Origin: DATLNM01 sp035536775
Lineage (GTDB): Bacteria > Actinomycetota > CADDZG01 > WHSQ01
DNA: 64,000 bases
Assembly: GCA_035536775.1 (NCBI GenBank)
Contig: DATLNM010000019.1
Span: 50,752-114,751, forward strand
Reading direction: 5' to 3'
Shown piece after piece: positions 16,282 through 24,724 of this stretch (position 1 is its first letter; each line of letters starts with the position of its first letter). The translations under genes were made by a program, and so were the position numbers. The notes under the pieces were generated by a model, which saw nothing but the letters and a program-made list of their open reading frames with translations, was not told where the DNA came from and did no database searches.

Positions 16282-18098
16282 TGCAGACACGGATGCGCAC
16301 GCATCGCTGTGCCGAGCTCAGGGCAGAGGACGCCGGGGCGGATGTCGCGCTTTGTGGATGGGTCGACTCGCGTCGCGATCACGGTGGCGTGACATTCATC
16401 GACCTACGTGACACATCCGGCCTCATCCAGATCGTGTTCTCCCAAGAGGATGCGGCCGTCCATGAGACCGCGCAGGCCTTGCGAGCCGAGCACTGCATAC
16501 GCGTCGAAGGGGTAGTGCGTGCTCGCAAGGAAGGCACGACCAATCCGAAGCTGCCGACCGGCGATATCGAGATAGCGGCCGGGGGCTTGACCGTCCTGTC
16601 CGAGGCAATGACCCCACCCTTCCAGATCGACGAACACAAGGATGTCGACGAGTCGCTTCGGCTGCGCCACCGATATCTCGACCTACGCCGGCCGAAGATG
16701 CAGGACAACCTCCGTTTGAGGCACGCGATCGTCTCGGCGATCCGCAGATTCTTCGATGCCGAGGGATTCATCGAGATCGAAACACCGATGCTCACGCGTT
16801 CTACCCCCGAGGGCGCGCGCGATTACCTCGTCCCCTCACGGGTTCATCCAGGGACGTTCTATGCGCTTCCGCAATCGCCACAGCTCTTCAAACAGCTCTT
16901 CATGGTCTCAGGGCTCGATCGCTATTACCAGATCGTTAAGTGTTTCCGAGACGAGGACCTGCGCGCAGATAGGCAACCGGAATTCACTCAACTCGATCTC
17001 GAGATGTCGTTCGTCGACGTCGAAGACGTTCTCGATGTCACCGAACGGATGTTCCGGCACGTGTGGAGCGAGGCCATGGGTGTAGAGCTCGCGCCATTCA
17101 CCCGGTTGAGCTACGGCGAAGCGATGGCGCGGTTCGGCACCGACAAACCTGACCTGAGGTTCGGACTCGAGCTCAGGGATCTCTCGGGGACGTTCGCCGG
17201 CACCGAGGTCAAGGTCTTCCGCGGCGTGCTCGAAGGCGGGGGAACGATCGGATGCATCGTGCTGCCCGGAGGCGCGGACAAAGGCCGCAAGGAGCTAGAC
17301 GCGCTGGTGGACGAGGCCAAAGAGCTCGGTGCAGGCGGGCTCGTGTGGGCCGCCGTTACATCCGAGGGTTTGCGGTCGCCTCTCGACAAGTTCTTCACAG
17401 ACGCAGAGCGGTCCGGGCTCAAGAGCGCATCGGGAGCGGACCTCGGCGATCTCATCCTGATCGTGGCCGACAGGAACTCTGCGATCGTCCGCAAGGTGCT
17501 GGCTGCGTTGAGAACCCGTATCGCAGCGCGGGAAAACCTAGTACCCGAGCTCGATCGTTCGGATCCGAACGCATGGCTCTTCGCGTGGATCATCGACTTC
17601 CCGTGGTTCGAGTACGACGAAGAGAGCGCGCGCTGGAACCCCATCCACCATCCGTTCACGGGGGTCACCGATGACACCCTCCAATACCTCGAGACCGATC
17701 CAGGACGCGTCATCTCGAAGTCCTACGACATCACGCTCAACGGTTGGGAGCTGGCGAGCGGGAGCATCCGTATCCACGACGTTGCGCTTCAAGAGCGGGT
17801 GTTTGCGGCGCTCGGGCTGACACCGGAGGAAGTCACGGAGAAGTTCGGCTTCCTTCTCGAGGCGTTCAAGTACGGGCCACCTCCACATGGGGGCATCGCC
17901 CCCGGTATCGATCGCATCGTTGCCTTGGCTGCGGGCGAGACCAACATCCGTGAGGTCATCGCGTTCCCCAAGACCCAGACCGCGTTCGATCCGCTCACCG
18001 GCGCGCCGGCCGGGGTCGACCCCGACCAGCTGAAGCTTCTCCATCTTCGTTCGACATACCAGCCGCCTACATCTACTCACCCGCCTCCCCCAAGCTGA
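16278..18098 (+). CDS. aspS: Aspartyl-tRNA synthetase, bacterial type, probably non-discriminating
   Basis: 606 residues, the long bacterial AspRS with an N-terminal OB anticodon domain, a class II core, a GAD insertion and a C-terminal extension. Core motifs include FIEIETPMLTRSTPEGARDY, QSPQLFKQLFM, FRDEDLRADRQPEFTQLD and GIAPGIDRIVAL. The anticodon-loop segment reads RRDHGG with His35. In studied bacterial AspRSs, His here goes with non-discriminating enzymes and Leu (RRDLG) with Asp-specific ones. This suggests that it also charges tRNA-Asn, with GatCAB converting the product; that is inference. Confidence 0.95.
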   Translation: MMQTRMRTHRCAELRAEDAGADVALCGWVDSRRDHGGVTFIDLRDTSGLIQIVFSQEDAAVHETAQALRAEHCIRVEGVVRARKEGTTNPKLPTGDIEIAAGGLTVLSEAMTPPFQIDEHKDVDESLRLRHRYLDLRRPKMQDNLRLRHAIVSAIRRFFDAEGFIEIETPMLTRSTPEGARDYLVPSRVHPGTFYALPQSPQLFKQLFMVSGLDRYYQIVKCFRDEDLRADRQPEFTQLDLEMSFVDVEDVLDVTERMFRHVWSEAMGVELAPFTRLSYGEAMARFGTDKPDLRFGLELRDLSGTFAGTEVKVFRGVLEGGGTIGCIVLPGGADKGRKELDALVDEAKELGAGGLVWAAVTSEGLRSPLDKFFTDAERSGLKSASGADLGDLILIVADRNSAIVRKVLAALRTRIAARENLVPELDRSDPNAWLFAWIIDFPWFEYDEESARWNPIHHPFTGVTDDTLQYLETDPGRVISKSYDITLNGWELASGSIRIHDVALQERVFAALGLTPEEVTEKFGFLLEAFKYGPPPHGGIAPGIDRIVALAAGETNIREVIAFPKTQTAFDPLTGAPAGVDPDQLKLLHLRSTYQPPTSTHPPPPS

Positions 18099-18102
18099 GC
18101 TC

Positions 18103-19422
18103 GTGGAGGACCTGTTCACGAACGCCCTCGAAGACAGGTTCGGTGAGTACGCGCCGCTAGCGGCACGGATGCGGCCACGGAACCTCGACGAAGTAGTGGG
18201 CCAAGGCCATCTGATCGGTCCAGGCCGCGCTCTGCGCGCCCTGATCGAGTCGGGCGCGATGAGCTCGCTCGTGCTGTGGGGCCCCGCGGGGACCGGCAAG
18301 ACCACCCTCGCCCTCGTCGCGGCAGACGCGTCCGACGCTCACTTCGAGCCGATGTCGGCGGTCACCTCGGGGGTCGCCGATGTCCGCAAGGCGATCGAAG
18401 CGGCGCGCGATCGCCTCGGTCAGCAGGGCCGGCGCACTGTTTTGTTCCTAGATGAGATCCACCGGTTCAACAAGTCACAACAGGATGCGCTCCTGCCCGC
18501 TGTGGAGAACGGTTGGATCGTGCTCATCGGGGCCACGACCGAGAATCCGTCGTTCGAGGTGAACTCACCTCTGATGTCACGCAGTCTGCTCTTTCGGCTG
18601 GAATCGCTCGAGCCCGATCTCATCGTCGCGCTGCTCGAGCGTGCGCTGCGGGACGATGAGCGAGGTCTCGGCGCGATGAAAGTGGGTGCAGACGCCGATG
18701 CTCTCGAACACATAGCGCGCGGAGCGGGTGGCGACGCGCGTGCCGCGCTGAACGTCCTCGAGGCCGCAGGCATGATCGCGACCAGCTCGGGCACGATCGA
18801 CGTTCAAGCGGCTGAAGAGGCCTTACAGCGGCGGGCATTGCCATATGACAAGTCGGGCGATTGGCACTACGACGTCATCTCGGCATTCATCAAGTCGATG
18901 CGCGGGTCCGATCCGAACGCCGCCGTCTACTGGATGACGAGGATGCTCGATGCCGGCGAGGCCCCAAGGTTCATCGCCCGCCGCATGGTGATCTTCGCAT
19001 CGGAGGATGTCGGTAATGCCGATCCGTGGGCGCTCTCGGTCGCCGTGGCGGCCCACCATGCTCTGGAGTTCATAGGCCTGCCCGAGGCCAAGCTGAATCT
19101 CGCCCAAGCCGCGACGTACCTGGCCATCGCTCCGAAGTCCAACGCCAGCGCCGTCGCGCTGTGGAATGCCGAGGCTGATGTCGCAGCAGGTGGACCACTA
19201 CCGGTCCCCGCGCACCTTCGCGATTCACACAGCAAGGCGTCACGCTCGGCCGGGGCCGGCAAGGGCTACGTCTACCCCCACGATCACGGGGGCTACGTGG
19301 AGCAGCAGTACCTGCCCGATGCGCTCAAGGACAAGCGCTACTACAAGCCGATCCGCGGCCGCGAGGCCGACCTCTCGGCCGAGATCGCCCGGAACACCGA
19401 GAGGGGTTCGGCCGAACGCTGA
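18103..19422 (+). CDS. rarA: Replication-associated recombination protein A (RarA/MgsA AAA ATPase)
   Basis: 439 residues. A AAA+ clamp-loader-like ATPase acting at stalled forks. Walker A is in LWGPAGTGKTTLA (about 62-70), Walker B in VLFLDEIHRFNKSQQDALL, sensor 1 in LIGATTENPSFEVN, with the family C-terminal tetramerisation region (DPWALSVAVAAHHALEFIGLPEA). GTG start 4 bp after aspS. It is followed by a 56-aa gene and alaS, the standard actinobacterial order. Confidence 0.95.
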   Translation: MEDLFTNALEDRFGEYAPLAARMRPRNLDEVVGQGHLIGPGRALRALIESGAMSSLVLWGPAGTGKTTLALVAADASDAHFEPMSAVTSGVADVRKAIEAARDRLGQQGRRTVLFLDEIHRFNKSQQDALLPAVENGWIVLIGATTENPSFEVNSPLMSRSLLFRLESLEPDLIVALLERALRDDERGLGAMKVGADADALEHIARGAGGDARAALNVLEAAGMIATSSGTIDVQAAEEALQRRALPYDKSGDWHYDVISAFIKSMRGSDPNAAVYWMTRMLDAGEAPRFIARRMVIFASEDVGNADPWALSVAVAAHHALEFIGLPEAKLNLAQAATYLAIAPKSNASAVALWNAEADVAAGGPLPVPAHLRDSHSKASRSAGAGKGYVYPHDHGGYVEQQYLPDALKDKRYYKPIRGREADLSAEIARNTERGSAER

Positions 19423-19427
19423 CCAGA

Positions 19428-19433
19428 TAAGGT
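19428..19433 (+). promoter_or_regulatory. -10 element of leaderless 56-aa gene transcript
   Basis: TAAGGT stands six bases before the ATG at 19440, the same spacing as for relA, hisS and transketolase. There is no ribosome binding site. Confidence 0.5.
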
Positions 19434-19439
19434 CAGGTC

Positions 19440-19610
19440 ATGATCAAGCGACTGCTCCTCATCGCACTGGGCGCCGCGGCGGCCCTCGAGGCGGATCGCT
19501 GGTGGGGACGCCAGCGCCAACGCTTCACCCCCAACGCGGTGACCGGCGCGTTCCTCGACAAGCTCAACCGCTCGCTGGAGAACCGGTCCTCGGAACCTCC
19601 GCGCGGCTAG
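19440..19610 (+). CDS. Small membrane-anchored protein between rarA and alaS
   Basis: A 56-residue frame. It opens with a basic residue pair and a short hydrophobic helix (MIKRLLLIALGAAAALEA), then a basic Trp/Arg-rich stretch (DRWWGRQRQRF) and a polar tail ending in NRSSEPPRG. Actinobacteria such as Streptomyces carry small hypothetical membrane proteins (DUF948 and DUF6167 types) at this exact position, so this is plausibly a shortened relative; homology cannot be proven here. Codon third positions are strongly GC like its neighbours. Function unknown. Confidence 0.6.
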   Translation: MIKRLLLIALGAAAALEADRWWGRQRQRFTPNAVTGAFLDKLNRSLENRSSEPPRG

Positions 19611-19613
19611 GTT
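19608..19613 (+). promoter_or_regulatory. Candidate -10 element of alaS
   Basis: TAGGTT lies five bases before the alaS ATG at 19619 and overlaps the stop of the 56-aa gene. No ribosome binding site is present, so a leaderless or near-leaderless transcript is possible. The overlap with a stop codon makes it less certain than the others. Confidence 0.4.
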
Positions 19614-19618
19614 TCTCG

Positions 19619-22261
19619 ATGGATTCAGGCACGATCCGGGATCGTTTCCTCGCGTTCTTCGGTGAGCGCGCCCACGAGCGCGTCCCCTCGTCTTCCCTCA
19701 TCCCGAACGACCCCACCCTGCTCCTCACCAACGCGGGAATGAACCAGTTCAAACCGTATTTCCTCGGTGAGCAGCAGCCGCCCTTCGCTCGGGCGATGAG
19801 CGTGCAGAAGTGCTTCCGGGCGACCGACATCGAGGAGGTCGGTAATACCGCGCGCCACCTCACGTTCTTCGAGATGCTCGGCAACTTCTCGTTCGGCGAT
19901 TACTACAAGCAGGACGCCTGCCCCTGGGCCTGGGACCTCGTCACCGACGGATGGGGCTTCGACCCCAGCTTGCTGTGGGTCACGGTGTTCGAGACCGACG
20001 ACGAAGCCTTCGATATCTGGGCCGACGGTGTCGGCGTGAAGCCTGATCGCATCATCCGGCTCGGCGCCAAGACCAACTTCTGGTCGATGGGGGTCGCGGG
20101 CCCATGCGGCCCGTGTTCCGAGATCTTCGTAGACCTCGGAGATGCTTATGGTGACGCATCTGATCTGGGGCCGGGGGGCAACGAAGACCGCTACCTCGAG
20201 ATCTGGAACCTCGTTTTCATGCAGAACGATTGCAACGCAGCCATCCAACCGATCGCCGAGCTGCCCAAGAAGAACATCGACACCGGTGCCGGCGTCGAAC
20301 GTCTGGCGATGGTGCTTCAGAACGTTCCGTCGATCTACGAGACCGACACACTCGGAAGCATGATCGAGCGTGCCGGCGCTCTCACCAAGAGCAACTATGG
20401 GAAGGATCCCAGGATCGACAAGGGCCTGCGCATCCTTGCCGATCACGGACGGTCGATGACGTTCCTGATCGCGGATGGCGTCCTTCCCTCGAACGAAGCG
20501 AGAGGTTACGTGTTGCGCCGTGTGATGCGGCGCGCGGTGCGTGAGGCTCGCCTCCTGGGAACCGAGCAACCTGTCCTTGCCACGCTCGCCCAAGGGACGA
20601 TCGACCTGATGGGCGGTTTCTATCCGGAGATCGCAGAGCGGTCCGAGTTCATCTTGGAGGTCGTCGCCCGGGAAGAAGAGCACTTCAGCGCCGCTCTTCG
20701 AGGTGGGCTCGCCGTCCTGGAAGGTGAGATGACAAAGGCGAGAAACGAAGGGCGAGGGATCCCCGGTGACGTCGCGTTCCTGTTGCACGACACCTACGGG
20801 TTCCCGATCGACCTCACGACGGACATCGCCGGCGAGGAAGAGCTCGATGTGGACACCGCGGCCTTCGAGGAGCTCATGCTGGCTCAGCGTGAACGTGCCC
20901 GAGCGGCGCGGAAGGCAAGCGCCCCCGCGGCCCCCGCCGAGGCTGCGGCGCGCCTGATCGAACAACACGGGACGACGGAGTTCGTCGGCTACGAGCATCT
21001 ATCCAGGACCGCGTCCATCGTGGGGATCGCAGACTCCGATGGCGCCGGTCTCATCGTCGCCGAGGAGGGGGCGGAGGTCGACATCATCCTCGACACAACC
21101 CCCTTCTATGCAGAAGGAGGCGGTCAGGTCGGGGACACCGGTTCGATAATGGGTTCCTCTGGGCGGGGCCGCGTGATCACGACCCGTCGCTTGGCGCCGG
21201 GACTTACGGGGCACCGCTTGACGGTCACGGCCGGAGCGCTCGCGGTTGGGGATGAAGTCGCGGCGGAGGTCGACGCTGTGCACAGGGTCGCGAGCGAACG
21301 CGCCCATACCGCGACACACATCCTTCACTGGATCCTGCGCGACCGTCTGGGTGACCACGCTCGCCAGGCAGGTTCTCTCGTGGAGCCAGGACGTCTTCGC
21401 TTCGACTTCAACCACTTCGACGCGCTGGGCACGCAGGGCGTCAAAGATATCTCGGACGAACTCCAGGGTCGGGTGCTGCAGGACGACGGGGTGCGGGCGT
21501 ATGAAACGAGTTACGACTTCGCTCGTTCGATCGGCGCGATGGCGATATTCGGCGAGAAGTACGGGGACTTCGTGCGCGTGGTCGAAGTGGGCGAGTACTC
21601 GAAAGAGCTGTGCGGCGGGACGCATGTTCCGCATACGAGCCAGATCGGTGCGGTCATCGTCACCAGCGAGGGCTCTGTGGGATCGAATCTCCGCCGCGTT
21701 GAGGCGCTTGTCGGAGCGGAGGGCCTTGCGTGGCTCAAAGCCCGCTCCGCGATGTTGGAGGAGACCGCGGTACTTCTGAAAGCGTCCCCGGACGAGGTGG
21801 CACAGAAGGTGGAGCGACTTCTGGTCGCGCAGAAGGAGATGGAACGCCAGCTCGAAGCCGGCCGACGCGATGCGACGCGTGCCGCGGCGGATGACCTGGT
21901 GTCGGGCGCCGAGCGCATCGGTGCAGCGCGCCTCGTTTCGGCGCGTATGGATGTCAGCGTTGACGACCTTCGGTCCCTCGCGCAGACGCTAAAAGGCCAG
22001 ATCGGTTCAGGAGCCATCGTGCTCGGAGCGAGCGGCGAAGGACGAGGAAACCTCGTCGGCGCCGTTACGAAGGACCTCGTCGAGGCCGGAGTGTCGGCGC
22101 GCGACATCCTCGCTCCCGGCGCGAAGGTCCTGGGTGGCGGAGGTGGCGGGAAGCCGGACCTAGCGGTCTCCGGCGGGAGCGCTGCCGACAAGGTCGACGA
22201 TGCGATAGAGGCCGCTGTGTTCGCCGCCCGGAACGCCTTGGAGTCGGTAGCGACGTCATGA
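19619..22261 (+). CDS. alaS: Alanyl-tRNA synthetase
   Basis: 880 residues from ATG at 19619; a longer open frame runs back into rarA but the family N-terminus is SGTIRDRFLAFFGERAHERVPSSSL. The class II catalytic core has motif 2 around KCFRATDIEEVG and FFEMLGNFSFGDYYK. The editing domain has the zinc-type HTATHILHW and CGGTH motifs. The C-Ala domain ends with VLGGGGGGKPDLAVSGG. It charges tRNA-Ala and clears mischarged Ser/Gly. It overlaps ruvX by ATGA. Confidence 0.97.
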   Translation: MDSGTIRDRFLAFFGERAHERVPSSSLIPNDPTLLLTNAGMNQFKPYFLGEQQPPFARAMSVQKCFRATDIEEVGNTARHLTFFEMLGNFSFGDYYKQDACPWAWDLVTDGWGFDPSLLWVTVFETDDEAFDIWADGVGVKPDRIIRLGAKTNFWSMGVAGPCGPCSEIFVDLGDAYGDASDLGPGGNEDRYLEIWNLVFMQNDCNAAIQPIAELPKKNIDTGAGVERLAMVLQNVPSIYETDTLGSMIERAGALTKSNYGKDPRIDKGLRILADHGRSMTFLIADGVLPSNEARGYVLRRVMRRAVREARLLGTEQPVLATLAQGTIDLMGGFYPEIAERSEFILEVVAREEEHFSAALRGGLAVLEGEMTKARNEGRGIPGDVAFLLHDTYGFPIDLTTDIAGEEELDVDTAAFEELMLAQRERARAARKASAPAAPAEAAARLIEQHGTTEFVGYEHLSRTASIVGIADSDGAGLIVAEEGAEVDIILDTTPFYAEGGGQVGDTGSIMGSSGRGRVITTRRLAPGLTGHRLTVTAGALAVGDEVAAEVDAVHRVASERAHTATHILHWILRDRLGDHARQAGSLVEPGRLRFDFNHFDALGTQGVKDISDELQGRVLQDDGVRAYETSYDFARSIGAMAIFGEKYGDFVRVVEVGEYSKELCGGTHVPHTSQIGAVIVTSEGSVGSNLRRVEALVGAEGLAWLKARSAMLEETAVLLKASPDEVAQKVERLLVAQKEMERQLEAGRRDATRAAADDLVSGAERIGAARLVSARMDVSVDDLRSLAQTLKGQIGSGAIVLGASGEGRGNLVGAVTKDLVEAGVSARDILAPGAKVLGGGGGGKPDLAVSGGSAADKVDDAIEAAVFAARNALESVATS

Positions 22262-22698
22262 TCCTGGGGATCGATCCGGGGGCGCGCAGAGTGGGGATCG
22301 CCGTCGCGGATCTCGAGACACGGTTCGCCCGTCCGCTCGAAGTCGTGGATCGAACCTCCACCGACGTCCTCGAGCGCGTACCGGCCCTGGTAGCTGAGCT
22401 CGAGGTGACTGTCGTCGTCGTCGGTCGCCCCGTCGGACTGTCCGGACGCGCCGGCCCAGCTGTGACCGCGTATGCGGAGCTGGTCGAAGCGTTGCGCGCC
22501 CGACTCCCGATACCCGTCGAGGAGTTCGATGAACGCTTCACTACGACGATCGCGGACCAGGGATTGAAGGCGGCGGGTGGGAACCGCTCCGCTCGCGATT
22601 CACTGCGCGACGCTGTCGCTGCGCAGGTGATGTTGCAGGGGTATCTAGATGCCACACGCACCGCTGCGCTCGATCCCGAAAGTGGATCGTGGCCCTAA
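22258..22698 (+). CDS. ruvX: RuvX/YqgF family RNase H-fold protein
   Basis: 146 residues. RNase H-like fold with the first acidic residue in ILGIDPGARRVGIAVAD, a second strand VVVGRPVGLSGRAG and FDERFTT. Family members are implicated in 16S rRNA 5' processing and, in mycobacteria, junction resolution. The alaS-yqgF-mltG-aroE order is the classic bacterial arrangement. The stop lies 10 bp inside mltG. Confidence 0.93.
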   Translation: MILGIDPGARRVGIAVADLETRFARPLEVVDRTSTDVLERVPALVAELEVTVVVVGRPVGLSGRAGPAVTAYAELVEALRARLPIPVEEFDERFTTTIADQGLKAAGGNRSARDSLRDAVAAQVMLQGYLDATRTAALDPESGSWP

Positions 22699-23723
22699 CG
22701 CGCCGCGGACGGATAGTCGTGGTGCTCGTGATCTTGGGAGTCATCCTCGGGACACCTGCTCTCGGTGGCGTCGTCTACCTCCACAAGGTGGGTTACCTGG
22801 GCGAGAGCGACCCGGGTGCAACGATCGAGGTCGTGATCCCCGAGGGCATGGGGATGGCACAGATAGGTAAGTTGCTTGAGCGCAAGGGCGTCATCAAGTC
22901 GTTCAGCGGCTGGAGGATCGCCACATACTTCGATGACGACTCGCGCACCATCCAAGCTGGACGTTACGAGCTCCCGACTGGACTGACGGCGGGCGACGCG
23001 TTGCAGGCCCTCCTTGGAGGACCGTTGCTCGATTTCGTCATGGTGACATTCCCCGAGGGTGCGTGGCTCGAGGATTTTGCGCGCGTCCTAGGTTCGGAAA
23101 CGCACATCACTGCCAAGGAGTTCCGTAGGGTCGCCGTTCCAGGATCTCTCGACTCCGACATCTTCTCGAGCGACATCCCGAGCGTGGAAGGTCTGTTGTT
23201 CCCGTCGACCTATCAGATAGTCGAGGACGACACCGCAGAGACCGTGTTCGAAAGATTGACGTCTGAGTTCGAGAGGCAGCTCGCTAAAGTAGATCTCGAC
23301 GACATCGGGACGCTCGGGTACTCCCCTTACGAAGTTGTGATCGTTGCGTCGATGATCGAAGCGGAGGCCGCGGTCGACGCGGACCGGGGCAAGATAGCGC
23401 GCGTCATCTACAACCGCCTTGCCGAGGGCATCGCGCTCGGGATCGATGCCACCGTGTTGTATGCGCTCGGCGAGCACAAGTCGGAGCTCACCGTTTCGGA
23501 CCTTGCGGTGGATTCGCCCTACAACACGCGCGAGGTTGCCGGTCTGCCACCGACACCGATCGGCGCGCCCGGGCTGGAGTCTCTAAGAGCCGCGGCAGCC
23601 CCCGAGCCGGGCGACTGGCTCTACTACGTGCTCGCCGACTGCGAGGGTCACCACGCGTTCAGCGAGAGCTACGACCAGTTCCTTACCGACAAGGCGGCGT
23701 ACAACCGCCTGACGTGCGGATGA
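22689..23723 (+). CDS. mltG: Endolytic murein transglycosylase MltG (YceG-like)
   Basis: 344 residues. A single N-terminal membrane helix (VVVLVILGVILGTPALGGVVYL) anchors a LysM-like subdomain (VVIPEGMGMAQIGKLLERKG) and the YceG catalytic domain. The predicted catalytic glutamate is in VASMIEAEAAVD, followed by IARVIYNRL, ALGIDATVLYALG and DSPYNTREVAGLPPTPI. It cuts nascent peptidoglycan and limits glycan length. GTG start inside ruvX. Confidence 0.94.
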   Translation: MALTRRGRIVVVLVILGVILGTPALGGVVYLHKVGYLGESDPGATIEVVIPEGMGMAQIGKLLERKGVIKSFSGWRIATYFDDDSRTIQAGRYELPTGLTAGDALQALLGGPLLDFVMVTFPEGAWLEDFARVLGSETHITAKEFRRVAVPGSLDSDIFSSDIPSVEGLLFPSTYQIVEDDTAETVFERLTSEFERQLAKVDLDDIGTLGYSPYEVVIVASMIEAEAAVDADRGKIARVIYNRLAEGIALGIDATVLYALGEHKSELTVSDLAVDSPYNTREVAGLPPTPIGAPGLESLRAAAAPEPGDWLYYVLADCEGHHAFSESYDQFLTDKAAYNRLTCG

Positions 23724-24574
23724 GCGATCGTCTGGAGCCCGGGTGGACCGGTGTTCTGGGCTGGCCGTTGTCCCAAACGCTGTCTCCGGCTATCCATCGC
23801 GCCGCGTTCGAGCACCACGGGCTGGTGTGGAGCTACCAAGCATGGCCGGTCGAGCCCACCCATCTTGCCAAGGCCGTCGAGGGTCTTCGAATCCTGGGCG
23901 CGAGTGGGGCGAACGTGACCATGCCTCACAAGGCATCGGTCGGCCGGTTCCTGGACGGCCTGCGCGGCGACGCCGAGATCCTCCGCGCGGTCAACACGAT
24001 CGTGCCCACCGACGGCGGCCTGTACGGATACAACACCGACGCCGGCGGGTTCAAGAAGTTCCTCACCGAGGATGCCGGATTCGATGCGTCGGGGGAGCAC
24101 GCGGTTGTCCTCGGAGCTGGGGGGGCTGCACGCGCGGTCGTCAAAGCGTTGACCGATCTTGGGGTGAGCGCCATCTCGATCGCGGCGCGCAAGCCTCTTC
24201 AGGCTGCGATCGTCGCAGAGCTCGCCGCCCCGGCCGATGCGACCGTGCTGCGATGGGAGCAGGCATCGGGGGCTGCGCGCGGCGCAGCGATCGTCGTCAA
24301 CGCCACACCTGTGGGCGCAGATGGGGAGGAGGTCCTGGATGGTGACCGCCTCAACGACAGCCAAGTCGTCGTCGACCTCCTCTATGGGATCGACACCCCA
24401 CTGCTCCAGGCCGCGCGTGCCGCGGGAGCGGGCGCGTTCGACGGTCTCGGGATGCTCGTAAGGCAGGCCGCCGCGTCGTTCGCCTTGTGGACCGATCTGG
24501 ACCCCCCAGTCGAGGAGATGAGAGCCGCTGCGGTGGCGCAAATTCACAAGAAGCCCGTCGAAGGTCTATCCTGA
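23720..24574 (+). CDS. aroE: Shikimate 5-dehydrogenase
   Basis: 284 residues from ATG at 23720 (ATGA overlap with mltG); a GTG two codons earlier is also open. It reduces 3-dehydroshikimate with NADPH. Substrate loop LSQTLSPAIHRAAF, catalytic Lys in NVTMPHKAS, YNTDAGGF and the nucleotide-binding GAGGAARAV are all present. Its 3' end carries the predicted promoter of the pilus locus. The other shikimate genes resume only at 41.5 kb, after the pilus insertion. Confidence 0.95.
   Translation: MSDRLEPGWTGVLGWPLSQTLSPAIHRAAFEHHGLVWSYQAWPVEPTHLAKAVEGLRILGASGANVTMPHKASVGRFLDGLRGDAEILRAVNTIVPTDGGLYGYNTDAGGFKKFLTEDAGFDASGEHAVVLGAGGAARAVVKALTDLGVSAISIAARKPLQAAIVAELAAPADATVLRWEQASGAARGAAIVVNATPVGADGEEVLDGDRLNDSQVVVDLLYGIDTPLLQAARAAGAGAFDGLGMLVRQAAASFALWTDLDPPVEEMRAAAVAQIHKKPVEGLS
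24543..24572 (+). promoter_or_regulatory. Candidate promoter of the type IV pilus locus
   Basis: TTCACA (24543-24548) and TATCCT (24567-24572) are 18 bp apart at the end of aroE. Transcription would begin near 24579 and leave a leader of about 145 nt before the Roadblock gene. Confidence 0.5.
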
Positions 24575-24584
24575 GTGGGGTCTG

Positions 24585-24640
24585 GGGTGAGTCGCGTGGG
24601 ACGGTCGGTCGTGAGGCGGGGGAGCCGCCTCAACTCACCC
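24585..24640 (+). promoter_or_regulatory. Structured 5' leader of the pilus locus
   Basis: GGGTGAGT (24585-24592) pairs perfectly with ACTCACCC (24633-24640). Inside it GAGGCGG (24613-24619) pairs with CCGCCTC (24625-24631) around a GGGAG loop. Twenty unpaired or weakly paired bases lie on the 5' side only. No U-tract follows, so it is not an intrinsic terminator. I could not match it to a known riboswitch class, including c-di-GMP types. The rest of the gap to 24724 ends in a strong AAGGAGGA ribosome binding site. Confidence 0.5.
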
Positions 24641-24724
24641 ATCCAGGCTGCCGAAAGAGCAAGCACGCCCATATACGACATGGGGTAGGGGTTTGGGGTC
24701 TCCGCTTCGCCAAGGAGGATTTCG

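Noticed and set aside
14962..16290. A 442-aa reverse-strand frame opposite hisS, and similar long frames opposite the cyclase, DUF4388, secF and glycan genes
   Set aside because: These are mirror frames produced by high GC at third codon positions; their translations are Arg/His/Asp-rich without any domain, while the opposite strand encodes clear families.
24575..24724. c-di-GMP, glycine or c-di-AMP riboswitch before the pilus operon
   Set aside because: The conserved cores of these classes could not be found; only an unassigned fold is supported.
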